DNA of 64,000 nucleotides. Source: Sodalis sp. Psp. GTDB taxonomy: Bacteria; Pseudomonadota; Gammaproteobacteria; Enterobacterales; Enterobacteriaceae. The DNA lies in the NCBI GenBank assembly GCA_024648745.1, contig JAHCVB010000004.1:20414-84413 (forward strand). Direction: 5' to 3'. Positions 53,159 to 63,854 of the stretch are shown in pieces; the stretch's first letter is position 1, and each line of letters begins with the position of its first letter. The notes beneath the pieces were generated by a model. It was not told where the DNA came from, made no database searches, and worked only from the letters and a program-made list of their open reading frames with translations. Both the position numbers and the translations under genes were made by a program.

Positions 53159-54982
53159 GTGATCACAAATTTGCGTAACATCGCTATCATCGCACACGTT
53201 AACCATGGTAAAACTACTTTAGTTGATAAGTTATTGCAGCAATCTGGCATGCTGGACCGCAACAATGCAATCGGGCATGTGATGGATTTCCACGATTTGG
53301 AGAAAGAGCGTGGAATTACTATTCTCGCTAAAAATATCTCCATCAACTGGCGTGACTATCGTATCAATATCGTCGACACCCCAGGGCATGCCGACTTTGG
53401 CGGAGAAGTTGAACGCGTGATGTCTATGGTTGACTCGGTATTGCTGTTGGTCGATGCTGTAGATGGTCCAATGCCACAAACCCGTTTCGTGACGCAGAAA
53501 GCATTCGCATACAATCTGAAGCCTATTGTGGTCATTAACAAAGTTGACCGTTCCGGTGCACGTCCCAACTGGGTGGTAGATCAAGTTTTTGATCTATTCA
53601 TCAGTCTGAACGCTACCGATGAGCAGCTCGATTTTCCGATCGTGTATGCATCTGCACTGAACGGCATTGCCGGTTTGGAATATGACAACATGGCTGACGA
53701 TATGACCCCACTATTCGAATCCATCGTAGAAAACATTGAAGCGCCAAACGTTGATGTTGATGGCCCGTTTCAAATGCAAATTTCTCAGCTCGACTATGAC
53801 AATTATGTTGGCATTACCGGCATCGGCCGTATTAAGCGTGGCTCGGTAAAACCAAACCAGAAAGTGACTGTAATCGGCAGTGAAGGCAAATCTCGAAACA
53901 GCAAAGTAGGCCAAGTTCTAGTCTATATGGGTCTGCAACGCATCGAATCCAATCTTGCTAAAGCCGGTGACATTGTTGCTATCACTGGTCTAGGTGAGCT
54001 AAATATTTCCGATACTCTGTGTGATCCGATGCAGCTTAAAGCGTTACCACCACTAACTGTTGATGAACCGACCATTTCTATGTCGTTCGGAGTCAACACC
54101 TCACCGTTCTGCGGTAAGGAAGGTAAATTCATTACTTCTCATCAAATTCTGGAACGTCTGAATAAGGAACTGATGCATAACGTGGCGTTGCGCATGGAAG
54201 AAACTGAAGATCCGGATACGTTCCACGTCTCAGGCCGCGGAGAGCTACATTTGTCGGTGTTAATCGAAAATATGCGCCGTGAAGGGTTCGAGATCGCCGT
54301 CTCTCGGCCAAAAGTTATCTTCCGCAGTACCGTGAAAGGTGTTAATCAAGAACCTTTTGAGTTGATTACCATGGATATCGAAGAGCAGCATCGCAGGCGG
54401 GTTATGGAAGCCATGGGCATCCGTAAAGGCAAAATGCGCGACATGTTGCTAAACAGAAAAGGACGTATTCGCCTGGATTACACCATCCCCAGCCGCGGAC
54501 TTATCGGCTTTCGTGCCGACTTTTTGAGCATGACCTCAGGAACCGGTCAACTGTATTCCGTCTTCAGTCACTACGATGCTGTGCTCCCTGGTAAAATCAA
54601 TCTGCGACAGAACGGCGTGCTGATCTCTAATGGTCAAGGAAAAACAATGGCTTATGCCCTATATAGCTTGCAGGATCGCGGTCGTCTATTTCTGGGTCAC
54701 GGCGTGGAGGTGTACGCAGGCCAAATCATCGGCATTCATAATCGTTCCAACGATTTGACAGTGAACTGTCTGACTAGTAAGAAACTGACTAATATGCGCG
54801 CTTCTAGCACTGACGAAGCTATCACATTGGTGCCACCGGTCAACATGTCCCTGGAACAAGCGCTGGAATTCATTAATGATGACGAATTGGTGGAAATTAC
54901 TCCTCATTCGGTCCGCCTGCGCAAGCGTTATCTGACTGAAAACGAACGTAAGCAAGCTAATCGCTCATTTCGTCGGAAATAG
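53159..54982 (+). CDS. typA: Ribosome-associated GTPase BipA/TypA
   Basis: Translational GTPase that helps 50S assembly, mainly in the cold or under stress. It is 607 aa, the E. coli length. Domains: G domain (about residues 1-200), two EF-G-like beta-barrel/alpha-beta domains and the BipA-specific C-terminal domain. G2 (ERGITI), G3 ([10 protein letters not shown]), G4 (NKVD) and G5 (SALNG) are normal. G1 reads HVNHGKTT instead of HVDHGKTT, a rare change next to the P-loop. The start is GTG at 53159. It is divergent from glnA, as in E. coli. Confidence 0.97.
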   Translation: MITNLRNIAIIAHVNHGKTTLVDKLLQQSGMLDRNNAIGHVMDFHDLEKERGITILAKNISINWRDYRINIVDTPGHADFGGEVERVMSMVDSVLLLVDAVDGPMPQTRFVTQKAFAYNLKPIVVINKVDRSGARPNWVVDQVFDLFISLNATDEQLDFPIVYASALNGIAGLEYDNMADDMTPLFESIVENIEAPNVDVDGPFQMQISQLDYDNYVGITGIGRIKRGSVKPNQKVTVIGSEGKSRNSKVGQVLVYMGLQRIESNLAKAGDIVAITGLGELNISDTLCDPMQLKALPPLTVDEPTISMSFGVNTSPFCGKEGKFITSHQILERLNKELMHNVALRMEETEDPDTFHVSGRGELHLSVLIENMRREGFEIAVSRPKVIFRSTVKGVNQEPFELITMDIEEQHRRRVMEAMGIRKGKMRDMLLNRKGRIRLDYTIPSRGLIGFRADFLSMTSGTGQLYSVFSHYDAVLPGKINLRQNGVLISNGQGKTMAYALYSLQDRGRLFLGHGVEVYAGQIIGIHNRSNDLTVNCLTSKKLTNMRASSTDEAITLVPPVNMSLEQALEFINDDELVEITPHSVRLRKRYLTENERKQANRSFRRK

Positions 54983-55706
54983 TCCAGTGGAGTTTTCTCC
55001 ATCAAATGGTTCTCACTTGAACGAAAGTGGTCCAGTAAGCCCAATGTACGTAGGTTAGGCGCATTTAAATTTACTGTGCGGGTTGTACCATGGCTAATGC
55101 GCCGTTTCAGCGCCAGCTAGAAGTGAAATCAGGTGGTGAACATTTGCCAAGCCAGCGGAGAAGGTAAGATAGCGTTGGTGCATTAGATAACCGTTAGCCG
55201 AATGGAATCGCTATTACAATTATAGCGAAATTTTTGAATCTCCAATTAGAGAGGTGTTTCAGTGAATAGCACACACGGCGGTAAGTTTAATATTATCCAA
55301 ATGCCATCAATAATAAATGGCATGATGATACGCTCAAAAATAACAATCCATCGATATCAACATCTCTTCAAGGGTGTTGAGCCTACGCTTTAATTAAGTC
55401 TATCGTTCCTGGGCGCATTCTGAATCAGTTTGACATTTGGCGGGTAGTTCCAGTAAGTTTAGTATAAGCATATCTCTCTAAAAGAGTATACTAGGCAGAA
55501 GTTTATAGATACCATATCCGAAATTGTTAATTAAAATCCACATCATGCATTGTTCGTTAGCCAAAAGTATATTTTTCAGAAACTTCTGACCGATTAGTTG
55601 GAAGCTAAACCCGCGCAAGTAGCCGACGTCCTGAACACCAGGAAAATCACAGCAACGTTTGGTGGAGTTGAATTATACACAATTCTGAAAAATAACTGGG
55701 GACCTC
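54983..55706. other. 0.7-kb non-coding stretch between typA and recG
   Basis: No gene or clear remnant. E. coli gene order breaks here (typA to recG), so this holds an old rearrangement or deletion junction. Confidence 0.45.
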
Positions 55707-57788
55707 TCAAGTATTAGAGTAAAGTGCGCGCTCAGGCATCCAGCGTTCAATCAGCGCGCGGGCTGAAGCAGAGTGATGCTGATGAATGTATTGTGCTAGC
55801 TGCTGAATTTCAGGGATCATGCCTTGATCGCGTAGTAAATCCGCTACCCGGAATATCGTATTGCCGGTTTGTCTAGTGCCCAGTAGCTCTCCGGGACCGC
55901 GGATTTCCAGGTCCCGTTGAGCAATAACAAATCCGTCATTGCTGTCGCGTAGTACCTGCAAGCGTGCCTGGACAGTTTTATTAAGTGGCGATTTGTATAA
56001 TAGCACGCAGTGGGAAGCCACTGTTCCACGGCCGACTCGTCCGCGCAACTGGTGCAATTGCGCTAAACCGAGACGTTCGGGATTGTCAATAACCATCAGG
56101 CTGGCGTTGGGCACATCAACACCAACCTCGATGACTGTAGTCGCCACCAGTAGATGAATCTCACCCACCTTGAAAGCTTGCATCAATTGTCGCTTCTCCT
56201 GAGCTTTCAGACGGCCGTGCACCAGGCCGATCCGCAGCTCGGGCAGCGAGTTTTTCAGTTCCTGCCAGGTCGCTTCTGCCGCCTGCGCTTCTAGTACATC
56301 TGACTCTTCTATCAGGGTACAAACCCAGTAAGCTTGTCGTTGCTCCTGCAGACAGATTTTCCGGACGCGCTGAATAATTTCTGCGCGCCGGGTATCGCAA
56401 ATAGCAACTGTAGTCACCGGAGTTCGGCCAGACGGCAACTCATCAATAACTGAAGTATCGAGATTAGCGTATACGATCATCGCTAGCGTGCGAGGAATTG
56501 GCGTAGCGGTCATAATCAGCTGGTGCGGATAAAACCCCTGCTCTAACCCCTTTTTCCAAAGTGCTAGCCGCTGATGTACGCCGAAACGGTGCTGCTCATC
56601 AATAATTACTAGCGTTAACCTGGAAAAGTGCACCTGATCCTGAAAAATGGCATGGGTACCAACCACCATTGCAACCCGTCCTCCAGCGATAGCATTCCGT
56701 TGCGCCTGACGCACTTTCCTATTCTGTTTACCCGTCAGCCAGCCAACTTTGATACCCAGAGGCATAAACCAGTCACGGAAATTTCTTGTATGCTGTTCAA
56801 CCAGTAGTTCGGTAGGGGTCATCAGGGCCACCTGCTGACCAGAGCTGATAACGCACAATGCCGCTAACGCTGCCACCAACGTTTTTCCGGAACCGACATC
56901 TCCTTGCAGCAAGCGCATCATAGGCACATTGCGCGCCAGATCCTGATTAATTTCCGATACTACACGCTGCTGGGCGGTGGTTGGGACAAAAGGCAGCGCA
57001 TTGAGGAAGCGCTGGGTTAGTTCGGTATCAGCACGCAGTGGCCGAGCTCGGCCTTTTTTCATATGGGCTCTAATCGCCAGCATACTAAGATTGTAGGCTA
57101 ATAGTTCCTCAAGGATCAATCTGCGCTGTGCCGGATGACGGCCTAGCGCTAACGCGTCTAATGAGACTTCTGGAGGCAGTCGGTGCAACGTTCTCAACGC
57201 GTCAGTTAGACTCATCAGTCTACAACTCAGCTGTGGTGGCAACAGATCGGCGATTGGAGTAATGTTCAGTAGTTTTAGGGCCTGATCGATAGCGTTGTGC
57301 AGCGTCGCTTGCCGCACGCCTTCAGTAGTAGGATAGACTGGAGTTAGAACGGCAGCTGACATAACTCGTCCGCATTTGCCCACACTATATTCTGGGTGGA
57401 TAATTTCACTGCCGTGCTTATCACGTCGAATTTCGCCGTAGGCAGTCACCCATCGTCCAGGAGAGAGACTATTTTTCATCGCTGCATTGAAATTGAAGAA
57501 ACGAAGCGTCAGCACGCCGCTGTTGTCGCGCAAGCGGCAAGTGAGCATGCGTTTGCATCCGGAACTGATATCACTATTTAGTATTTTACCCTGTACGGTC
57601 ACCTTCATTCCGGGCAATGCCTCGTGAATAGGATAAAGCTTGGTGCGGTCTTCATAGCGGATTGGCAAATGTAACAAGAGATCCTGTAAATTTTTTAGCC
57701 CGAGTCGAGCAAGTTTTCTGGCGAGAGTCGGACCAATCCCTGGTAAGGTGTTCAGTGGAATGGTGCTTAATGGGGGGCCTTTAGTCAT
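55707..57788 (-). CDS. recG: ATP-dependent DNA helicase RecG
   Basis: Remodels stalled replication forks and branched DNA. It is 693 aa from the ATG at 57786-57788, the E. coli length; a GTG three codons upstream also opens the frame. The N-terminal wedge/OB domain covers about residues 1-250. The SF2 motor follows with Walker A GDVGSGKTLVAA (about 300), DEQHRFG (about 397) and TATPIPRTLA, then motifs V and VI (TTVIEVGVDVPNA, QLRGRVGRG). Complete. trmH, which lies between spoT and recG in E. coli, is lost. Confidence 0.97.
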   Translation of the reverse strand: MTKGPPLSTIPLNTLPGIGPTLARKLARLGLKNLQDLLLHLPIRYEDRTKLYPIHEALPGMKVTVQGKILNSDISSGCKRMLTCRLRDNSGVLTLRFFNFNAAMKNSLSPGRWVTAYGEIRRDKHGSEIIHPEYSVGKCGRVMSAAVLTPVYPTTEGVRQATLHNAIDQALKLLNITPIADLLPPQLSCRLMSLTDALRTLHRLPPEVSLDALALGRHPAQRRLILEELLAYNLSMLAIRAHMKKGRARPLRADTELTQRFLNALPFVPTTAQQRVVSEINQDLARNVPMMRLLQGDVGSGKTLVAALAALCVISSGQQVALMTPTELLVEQHTRNFRDWFMPLGIKVGWLTGKQNRKVRQAQRNAIAGGRVAMVVGTHAIFQDQVHFSRLTLVIIDEQHRFGVHQRLALWKKGLEQGFYPHQLIMTATPIPRTLAMIVYANLDTSVIDELPSGRTPVTTVAICDTRRAEIIQRVRKICLQEQRQAYWVCTLIEESDVLEAQAAEATWQELKNSLPELRIGLVHGRLKAQEKRQLMQAFKVGEIHLLVATTVIEVGVDVPNASLMVIDNPERLGLAQLHQLRGRVGRGTVASHCVLLYKSPLNKTVQARLQVLRDSNDGFVIAQRDLEIRGPGELLGTRQTGNTIFRVADLLRDQGMIPEIQQLAQYIHQHHSASARALIERWMPERALYSNT

Positions 57789-58265
57789 ATTGGACACTCA
57801 GTAACTTATTGAGGAACGAGATCATTTCGTCACCTAGAAGTTTTTTCGCGATGATTTTAGAAATAACTAGAATCCATAGAGTAGCAAATCACCAGTGAAC
57901 TGACGTACTCAATCTGGCTTTTGTTATTCTGATACATGGTTAGTCTGCTGACGTTACCCACTGATCTTGGAGCATCTTAAAGTTAAGAATATAGATCGGC
58001 CAGGTATATAAAGGCTCTGATATTCACCACAGACGGGGATGTATATTGTGTTATTTCATGGTATGATTGTTGTTGCATCTTTTAAACCCAGAAAAGCCAA
58101 GATGCGCGTCGCTAAATTCGGTCACATCACATACAGTTGAAAGATTCCTGCCACTTTATCAACACACCACGTAAAGGGCTTGTTACTTTTCCATGCACAG
58201 AGTCAGATCTGACTAGAAGGCGGCATTTTACACATTTGTGTTTTTAGAGTTAAAACATTCTCTGG
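57789..58265. other. Non-coding stretch; place of trmH
   Basis: In E. coli trmH (spoU) lies between spoT and recG. No trmH reading frame or readable remnant here; no other gene. Confidence 0.5.
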
Positions 58266-60371
58266 TTAGTTTCGGTTGCGGTTTACCCGGATGACATCTG
58301 ACATAATACGAATTTTTCGCATAACGTTCGCCAGATGGGTGCGATCTCGAGTGGTCAGGCGAATAAAGGCGCTATAAACTCTGCCATCTTTCTCCTCAGT
58401 ATTGAGACTCTGGATGTTTGAACTGGCAGCGTTAATTGATGCAGTCAGATTGGCTAGTGCTCCTTGATGGTTGAACATATCTACTTTAATCTCGGTGATA
58501 AACTCTTGATCTTTCGCTATTTCCCACTCCAGTGGCATGAGTTTCTCCGGCTCTTTCTGGTAACCACGAATATTGTGACAGGATTCGTGGTGTACTACCA
58601 GTCCTTTACCGGGACTAACATGCGCGACAATCGGATCTCTGGGGATAGGTCGGCAGCATTTAGCGAAGGTGATCAACACGCCGTTGGCGCCCTTAATCGG
58701 TAAGGTGCGCAGACCAAAGGGCTGGGCCAAGTTGGACTGATCGCCTTGTAAATTTTTAGCGATGACTATACTCATGGCATTACCGAGGCCGATTTCCGCC
58801 AGCAAATCTTCCAGTGTTGCTAGTTTCATCCTGTTCAGTTCACGCTGAATGTTTTCTGCCGGCATATTAGTCAGTTTACGGCTGCCACCTAGTGCATGAT
58901 TAAGCAACCGACGGCCCAGACTAACCGAGTCGTCGCGCTTGAGATTTTTCAACATCTGACGAATTTTGGCTCGAGCCTTAGAGATCACGACAAAATTCAA
59001 CCAGGCAGCATTGGGTCGCGCACCAGGAGCGGTAATGATTTCTACGGTCTGACCGCTGCTGAGAGGCTGAGATAGGGGGTAGGGCTGTCTGTCTACTCGC
59101 GCGCCGACGCAGGAATGGCCAATATCGGTATGCACAGCATAGGCGAAATCCACCGGAGTTGCACCTGCCGGTAATTCAACAATATGTCCTTCTGGGGTGA
59201 ACACGTAAATTTCGTTGGGAAATAAATCGGATTTAACACTTTCAATAAATTCAAATGAACTGCCAGCGCTTTGCTGTAACTCAAGGAGACTCTGCATCCA
59301 GCGCTGGGCACGGATTTGTGCTGTAGTGCCAACTTTGCCCTGTTCTTTATACGCCCAATGTGCCGCAACTCCCATCTCCGCCATCTGATCCATATCTTCG
59401 GTACGAATTTGCACTTCTACCGGCACGCCATGTGGACCTACCATGGAAGTATGCAGTGATTGGTAGCCGTTGGCTTTGGGAATGGCGATATAGTCTTTCA
59501 CTCGGCCTGGGCGCGGTTTATACAGACTGTGCATCTGGCCCAACACTCGGTAGCAGGTATCTACTTCACTGACAATTACTCGGAAAGCGTAAATATCCAT
59601 GATAGAATGAAAACGGTGATCTTTCAGGTGCATCTTGCAGTAAATGGAGTAGAGATGCTTTTCCCGCCCACTGACCCGGCACGTAATGCCCGCTTCGATC
59701 AAACGTCCTTCGATTTCTGCTAAAATTTTCTGAATCATTTCCTTGCGGTTTCCGCGCGCTGCTTTGACCACTTCTTTAATAACCCGATAACGGTTGGGAT
59801 ACAGCGCTTCGAATCCTAATTCTTCTAATTCGGTCTTCAGGTGATGAATTCCCAGCCGGTGGGCCAGTGGGCTATAGATTTCTAATGTTTCACGCGCGAT
59901 GCGGCGGCGTTTGTCTGATCTCAGGGCTCCGAGTGTACGCATATTATGGGTGCGATCAGCTAATTTAATCAGTATGATCCGGATATCTTGCACCATCGCC
60001 ATGATCATTTTTCGAAAGTTTTCCGCCTGCGCTTCTTTCTTGTTGCGAAATTTTAGCTTATCTAGCTTGGAAACGCCTTCGACTAGCTCGGCGACACTTC
60101 TACCAAACAGCTGTTCCATGTCCTGATAAGTAGCCGGAGTGTCTTCGATAACATCATGTAAAAGCGCGGCCATTAAAGTTTTGTGGTCGAGACGCATCTC
60201 GGCCAGAATACAGGTGACTGCCACAGGATGGGTAATATAAGGTTCACCACTGGAACGAATCTGACCTTCGTGCGCATCACGAGCAACAAAATAAGCTTGT
60301 TGTAGGAGTTTAATCTGATCTTTGGGCAGATAGCGTCGAATCAGTAGATGCAGACTTTCAAACAGATATGA
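58266..60371 (-). CDS. spoT: Bifunctional (p)ppGpp hydrolase/synthetase SpoT
   Basis: Sets ppGpp levels, the alarmone used with DksA. Reading from 60371 gives 701 codons that align over the full length of E. coli SpoT (702 aa). The HD hydrolase domain has ITHPVAV and LLHDVIEDTP, followed by the synthetase, TGS (FTPEGHIVELPAGATPVDFA), zinc-finger-like (FAKCCRPIP) and C-terminal ACT domains. The position that is TTG in E. coli (as I recall) is TCA here (60369-60371), and no ATG, GTG or TTG occurs in frame until GTG 60224. Starting there would lose 49 residues, including the first HD histidine. The upstream codons are conserved and free of stops, so I list the full frame with an uncertain start. 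It follows rpoZ by 20 nt. Confidence 0.85.
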   Translation of the reverse strand, partial: SYLFESLHLLIRRYLPKDQIKLLQQAYFVARDAHEGQIRSSGEPYITHPVAVTCILAEMRLDHKTLMAALLHDVIEDTPATYQDMEQLFGRSVAELVEGVSKLDKLKFRNKKEAQAENFRKMIMAMVQDIRIILIKLADRTHNMRTLGALRSDKRRRIARETLEIYSPLAHRLGIHHLKTELEELGFEALYPNRYRVIKEVVKAARGNRKEMIQKILAEIEGRLIEAGITCRVSGREKHLYSIYCKMHLKDHRFHSIMDIYAFRVIVSEVDTCYRVLGQMHSLYKPRPGRVKDYIAIPKANGYQSLHTSMVGPHGVPVEVQIRTEDMDQMAEMGVAAHWAYKEQGKVGTTAQIRAQRWMQSLLELQQSAGSSFEFIESVKSDLFPNEIYVFTPEGHIVELPAGATPVDFAYAVHTDIGHSCVGARVDRQPYPLSQPLSSGQTVEIITAPGARPNAAWLNFVVISKARAKIRQMLKNLKRDDSVSLGRRLLNHALGGSRKLTNMPAENIQRELNRMKLATLEDLLAEIGLGNAMSIVIAKNLQGDQSNLAQPFGLRTLPIKGANGVLITFAKCCRPIPRDPIVAHVSPGKGLVVHHESCHNIRGYQKEPEKLMPLEWEIAKDQEFITEIKVDMFNHQGALANLTASINAASSNIQSLNTEEKDGRVYSAFIRLTTRDRTHLANVMRKIRIMSDVIRVNRNRN

Positions 60372-60391
60372 GATAAGATAGTAACCTGTTA

Positions 60392-60667
60392 TTAACGACG
60401 GCTTTCACTAATCGTAGTGATCATCTGGATTCCGGCAGCTTCTAGCACTTGCTGTTCCTGACGATCACGTAAGTCCAAAGTCTGATGATCAATCAGACCT
60501 GCTTCAATTTCACGTAGAGCGATAACGGTGTATTTATCATTCTCTGCCGCAACTAGTGGATCTTTACCGCCAACCTGAATCTGCCGCGCACGACGCGCGG
60601 CGATCAGTACCAGATCAAAACGGTTACCAATGTTTTCAACTGCGTCTTGTACAGTTACTCGTGCCAT
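60392..60667 (-). CDS. rpoZ: RNA polymerase omega subunit
   Basis: Helps fold and hold the beta-prime subunit and forms one ppGpp site on RNA polymerase. It is 91 aa, the E. coli length: [50 protein letters not shown]. The frame opens 14 codons earlier, but the ATG at 60665-60667 is the family start, with GGAG about 14 nt upstream. It lies in the gmk-rpoZ-spoT order of E. coli and is likely co-transcribed with spoT. Confidence 0.97.
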   Translation of the reverse strand: MARVTVQDAVENIGNRFDLVLIAARRARQIQVGGKDPLVAAENDKYTVIALREIEAGLIDHQTLDLRDRQEQQVLEAAGIQMITTISESRR

Positions 60668-60722
60668 AATGTGAACTACTCCATCAACTAAAGAAATAAT
60701 TAGTTTCACGATGAAACTTATA

Positions 60723-61346
60723 TTAGTCTGATAACAATTTACTTATTAATGTATCATGGTGCAATTTTTGACGCTCAAAGCGCAATCGCTCAGCTAGAAT
60801 AATGGCTGTTAAATTGTTCAATGCGGTATCGAAATCGTCATTAACTATTAAATAATCACATTCCTTATAATGGGTCATTTCAGCTACCGCCTGCGCCATA
60901 CGTCTAGCAATAATCTTTTCACTATCCTGACCGCGTGTGCGCAGCCGGCGAGCTAATTCTGCTTTAGATGGTGGCAAAATAAAGATACTGCGCGCCTCGG
61001 ACATTGTGTGACGGATCTGTTGCGCACCTTGCCAATCGATGTCAAGAAACGCATCAACGCCAGTTTCTAGTCTCCTTTCAATCATTTTGCGTGAGGTGCC
61101 GTAATAATTGCCGAAGACTCTGGCGTATTCTAGAAACTCTCCCTTAGAGATCATGCACTCGAATTCCGCCATCGATACGAAAAAGTAATGCTGTCCATGC
61201 ACTTCATCAGGGCGCATGGCACGAGTAGTATGTGAAATCGATACTTGCACGTCGTAAAGAGACTGAGTTTTAAGTAATGCTTGGATTAGGGTGGATTTCC
61301 CAGCTCCGCTCGGAGCGGAAACGGTGTAGAGAGTACCTTGAATCAT
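60723..61346 (-). CDS. gmk: Guanylate kinase
   Basis: Phosphorylates GMP to GDP. It is 207 aa from the second of two adjacent ATGs (61344-61346), the E. coli length. P-loop [12 protein letters not shown] (about residues 10-21), the GMP-binding [20 protein letters not shown] and FGNYYGTS, and [11 protein letters not shown] are intact. No strong ribosome-binding site is visible. First gene of the gmk-rpoZ-spoT cluster; 55 nt separate it from rpoZ. Confidence 0.97.
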   Translation of the reverse strand: MIQGTLYTVSAPSGAGKSTLIQALLKTQSLYDVQVSISHTTRAMRPDEVHGQHYFFVSMAEFECMISKGEFLEYARVFGNYYGTSRKMIERRLETGVDAFLDIDWQGAQQIRHTMSEARSIFILPPSKAELARRLRTRGQDSEKIIARRMAQAVAEMTHYKECDYLIVNDDFDTALNNLTAIILAERLRFERQKLHHDTLISKLLSD

Positions 61347-61349
61347 CAT

Positions 61350-61727
61350 GCAATAGTTAACTGAGATTAAGAAAGATAACAGGGCATGCTGTTATTATAC
61401 ACAGCATTGAGAACGGATACAGCAACTCAAATAAAGCAGGTCTGACGGCTCCTATGGTGACAGTGAATAAGGTATGAAATAAGATAAAGACATACGGGTG
61501 CCTGTGGAAGGAAAAGTCACCCGTATTGTCACGTTCTGAACGTTTAGTATATTCATTACCAAAAATCTACCAGTAAAAACCACCTTGGATATTACAAGAG
61601 ATAACTTGTTATCTGGTAGCCAAAATAACTATTCGACTCATTAGCATAGTCACGATATGTATGATGGCAATTGTTCTGATTTTTACTAATGTGGACTTCT
61701 AACGATAATACAATATCATAAACTGTG
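61350..61727. other. Non-coding stretch between gmk and the MarR-type gene
   Basis: No gene. It should hold the promoter of the gmk-rpoZ-spoT cluster. Confidence 0.45.
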
Positions 61728-62153
61728 CTATTTTTTTCTAGCTTCAAGTATATTGCAAATTTCGCTGAACTTCTCTAGCTGTATCTCTGATAACGGGGCG
61801 AACATGCGATCTAAAATGATTTTGTGGGTTTGTTCTGCAATGCGCAATTTCTCACGGCCTTTCTGCGTGATATAAACGTATTTTACTCGGCGGTCGGTAG
61901 GACTTTGTTGGCGCTGTAGCATCTCCTCTTTTTCTAAGGCATCGAGCACGGTCACCACAGTTCGTGATGAGAAGCCCATATAATTCTTGATATCTGTGGC
62001 GCTGGTTTTGCCGGTGGTAATCAGATGCAAAATCTTCATTTTAGACATTGACAAACCTTCATTTACCAGCTGGCCATTTACTTCTTTTCTCAGACGGTGG
62101 TAGATGCGCGACAGGGATTCTACCATTACTGAAATGTCGGTTGGTTTATTCAT
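61728..62153 (-). CDS. MarR-family transcriptional regulator
   Basis: A 141-residue winged-helix protein. The helix-turn-helix covers about residues 50-80 (TSATDIKNYMGFSSRTVVTV) and the wing about 84-97 with the typical DRR (QSPTDRRVKYVYIT). Flanking N- and C-terminal helices suit a MarR dimer. It is not a close match to SlyA, MarR or HosA as I remember them, so no symbol is given. The C-terminus is lysine-rich. It lies alone between non-coding regions, next to a strongly AT-rich tract, so its targets cannot be guessed from context. Confidence 0.85.
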   Translation of the reverse strand: MNKPTDISVMVESLSRIYHRLRKEVNGQLVNEGLSMSKMKILHLITTGKTSATDIKNYMGFSSRTVVTVLDALEKEEMLQRQQSPTDRRVKYVYITQKGREKLRIAEQTHKIILDRMFAPLSEIQLEKFSEICNILEARKK

Positions 62154-63854
62154 ATTCTAGTCTCTATATGTTATTTAGTCGTTATCCATTCTTCCAAAAG
62201 AATGTTAAATTTCTGTTATCTATTACAGCTTGACGATTTGATATCAGGTAAATATTATCCTTAACTATAAACTTGGCGACTTTGGAAAATATTCTACATG
62301 AGTAGTGTTATCAGCTCATACTAACAAGAAAGTCACTTTATTAACAAAAAATTTAAATTATCTTAACCTCCATTAAATAGGGACATACTAGAGACAGAGA
62401 GTATGGGTTACTTTCAAGTTATTTTAATATCCAATCAGAGTATGATTTAACTCTCTGCTGTATTGCTGACCCTTGATCAGTGTCAGTTTATCGAAGTTTT
62501 TTTTAATTTGAAATATAACTATAAGAAAAAGTCGTATATATTATGAAAATATAATGTAAAATATATTTTTATATTTTTTAGTATAAAAATATTAACATTA
62601 TTCTAGTTTATTCATATACTTATATAAAGTATACTAATCATGTATCATGCATCTGTAATTTTTACAAATTTATATTATATGAAAGATCTGCATCAACTTT
62701 TTCATATCAATTCAATAAAAAAAATAAAATAATAAATAAAAATATCACAAAAAGATAAAAATTATTTATAAAATTTAATTTTATTAAGGAATAATCATTC
62801 TACCAATTTAAAATATAAAGATTTATATTTATTATTTTTTATAAAAATTTATAAATTACATCATGTGTTAACTTAACAACGCTTCTAGCGCCATTACCTG
62901 ACTATTGTCAGACCGCAGCTAAGCTAGGCTGGGAAATACGTATAGATGGGTTAGTTCACTTCTTTCCTGGATATACTCTACTAATTGTCTTCTCCTGAAC
63001 GGTCAAGGCTGATGCATAATAAACTACAGAACAGTTGTTACATTATAGGTACGATCAAGTTCAACTAATGCTCGTAGATCACCGAAGTTGGAGATCTCGA
63101 TATGACTGAGATTAATATCAGCATCATTGGTAAATTTTAGGGGAAGTTCTGGGCATTAGACACTCTAATGATCTGAACGCTAGATCTATACTCCGAATCC
63201 AGGATGGATATAATCCATCCTAAACTGAAAGATCCATTTACAGAATAGTTCAACAAACCATCAATATTCCTCATTCCTCCTACTATAATTCTGAGTAATC
63301 GGAATAGCTTCTAGAGTGCGCATCTTTTGTATTTCTCTACTTTTACAGACAACGGTATGGCAGCCTAGATCATTCAAGCTCAGCTGATCAGGATGAAGAT
63401 AGAGCATAGACCTGAAAATTCACTAAGATGACATAATATCTGTTGTCGCCAGATCAGAAATTAGTGAGAAAGGTTTAGAAAAGTTTACAATTACACTTGC
63501 AACGTTCACCACTGTATCGGTCTCTAAACTGGATAACTATTTTTAGTTTACCTGCTCAGGTAGGCATCTGGAATGTCTCAAAACCTGAGATAACAACAGG
63601 ATTAACTCAGCACTACTCAGACCTTAAAAGCAAGCAATGTAATAATGAATACTGTCAGTCAAGACAAACTGGTGCTTTGCTTTATTAACGTATCATATAT
63701 ACTGTACTGCTTATCCTGTTTTTATTATCATCTTAACAACATCTACCAACGACTGGTTTATCAGCTAATGTGTACTACAGGGCACTCCGGAACTACGAAT
63801 GCTGCCATTGATCTGAATCACACATCTTAACTAATGTGCTATGTTTTATCGTCC
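62154..63854. other. 1.7-kb desert, AT-rich on its left side
   Basis: No gene on either strand. About 62500-62870 is extremely AT-rich, with long A/T runs. The right part is of ordinary composition and may include more eroded 3' sequence of the 23S rRNA gene that begins beyond the window. Confidence 0.5.

Noticed and set aside
57789..58265. trmH remnant
   Set aside because: Expected between recG and spoT, but no alignment could be made in any frame.
61728..62153. Naming the MarR-type gene slyA
   Set aside because: Beyond the general winged-helix pattern it does not match the SlyA sequence I remember.
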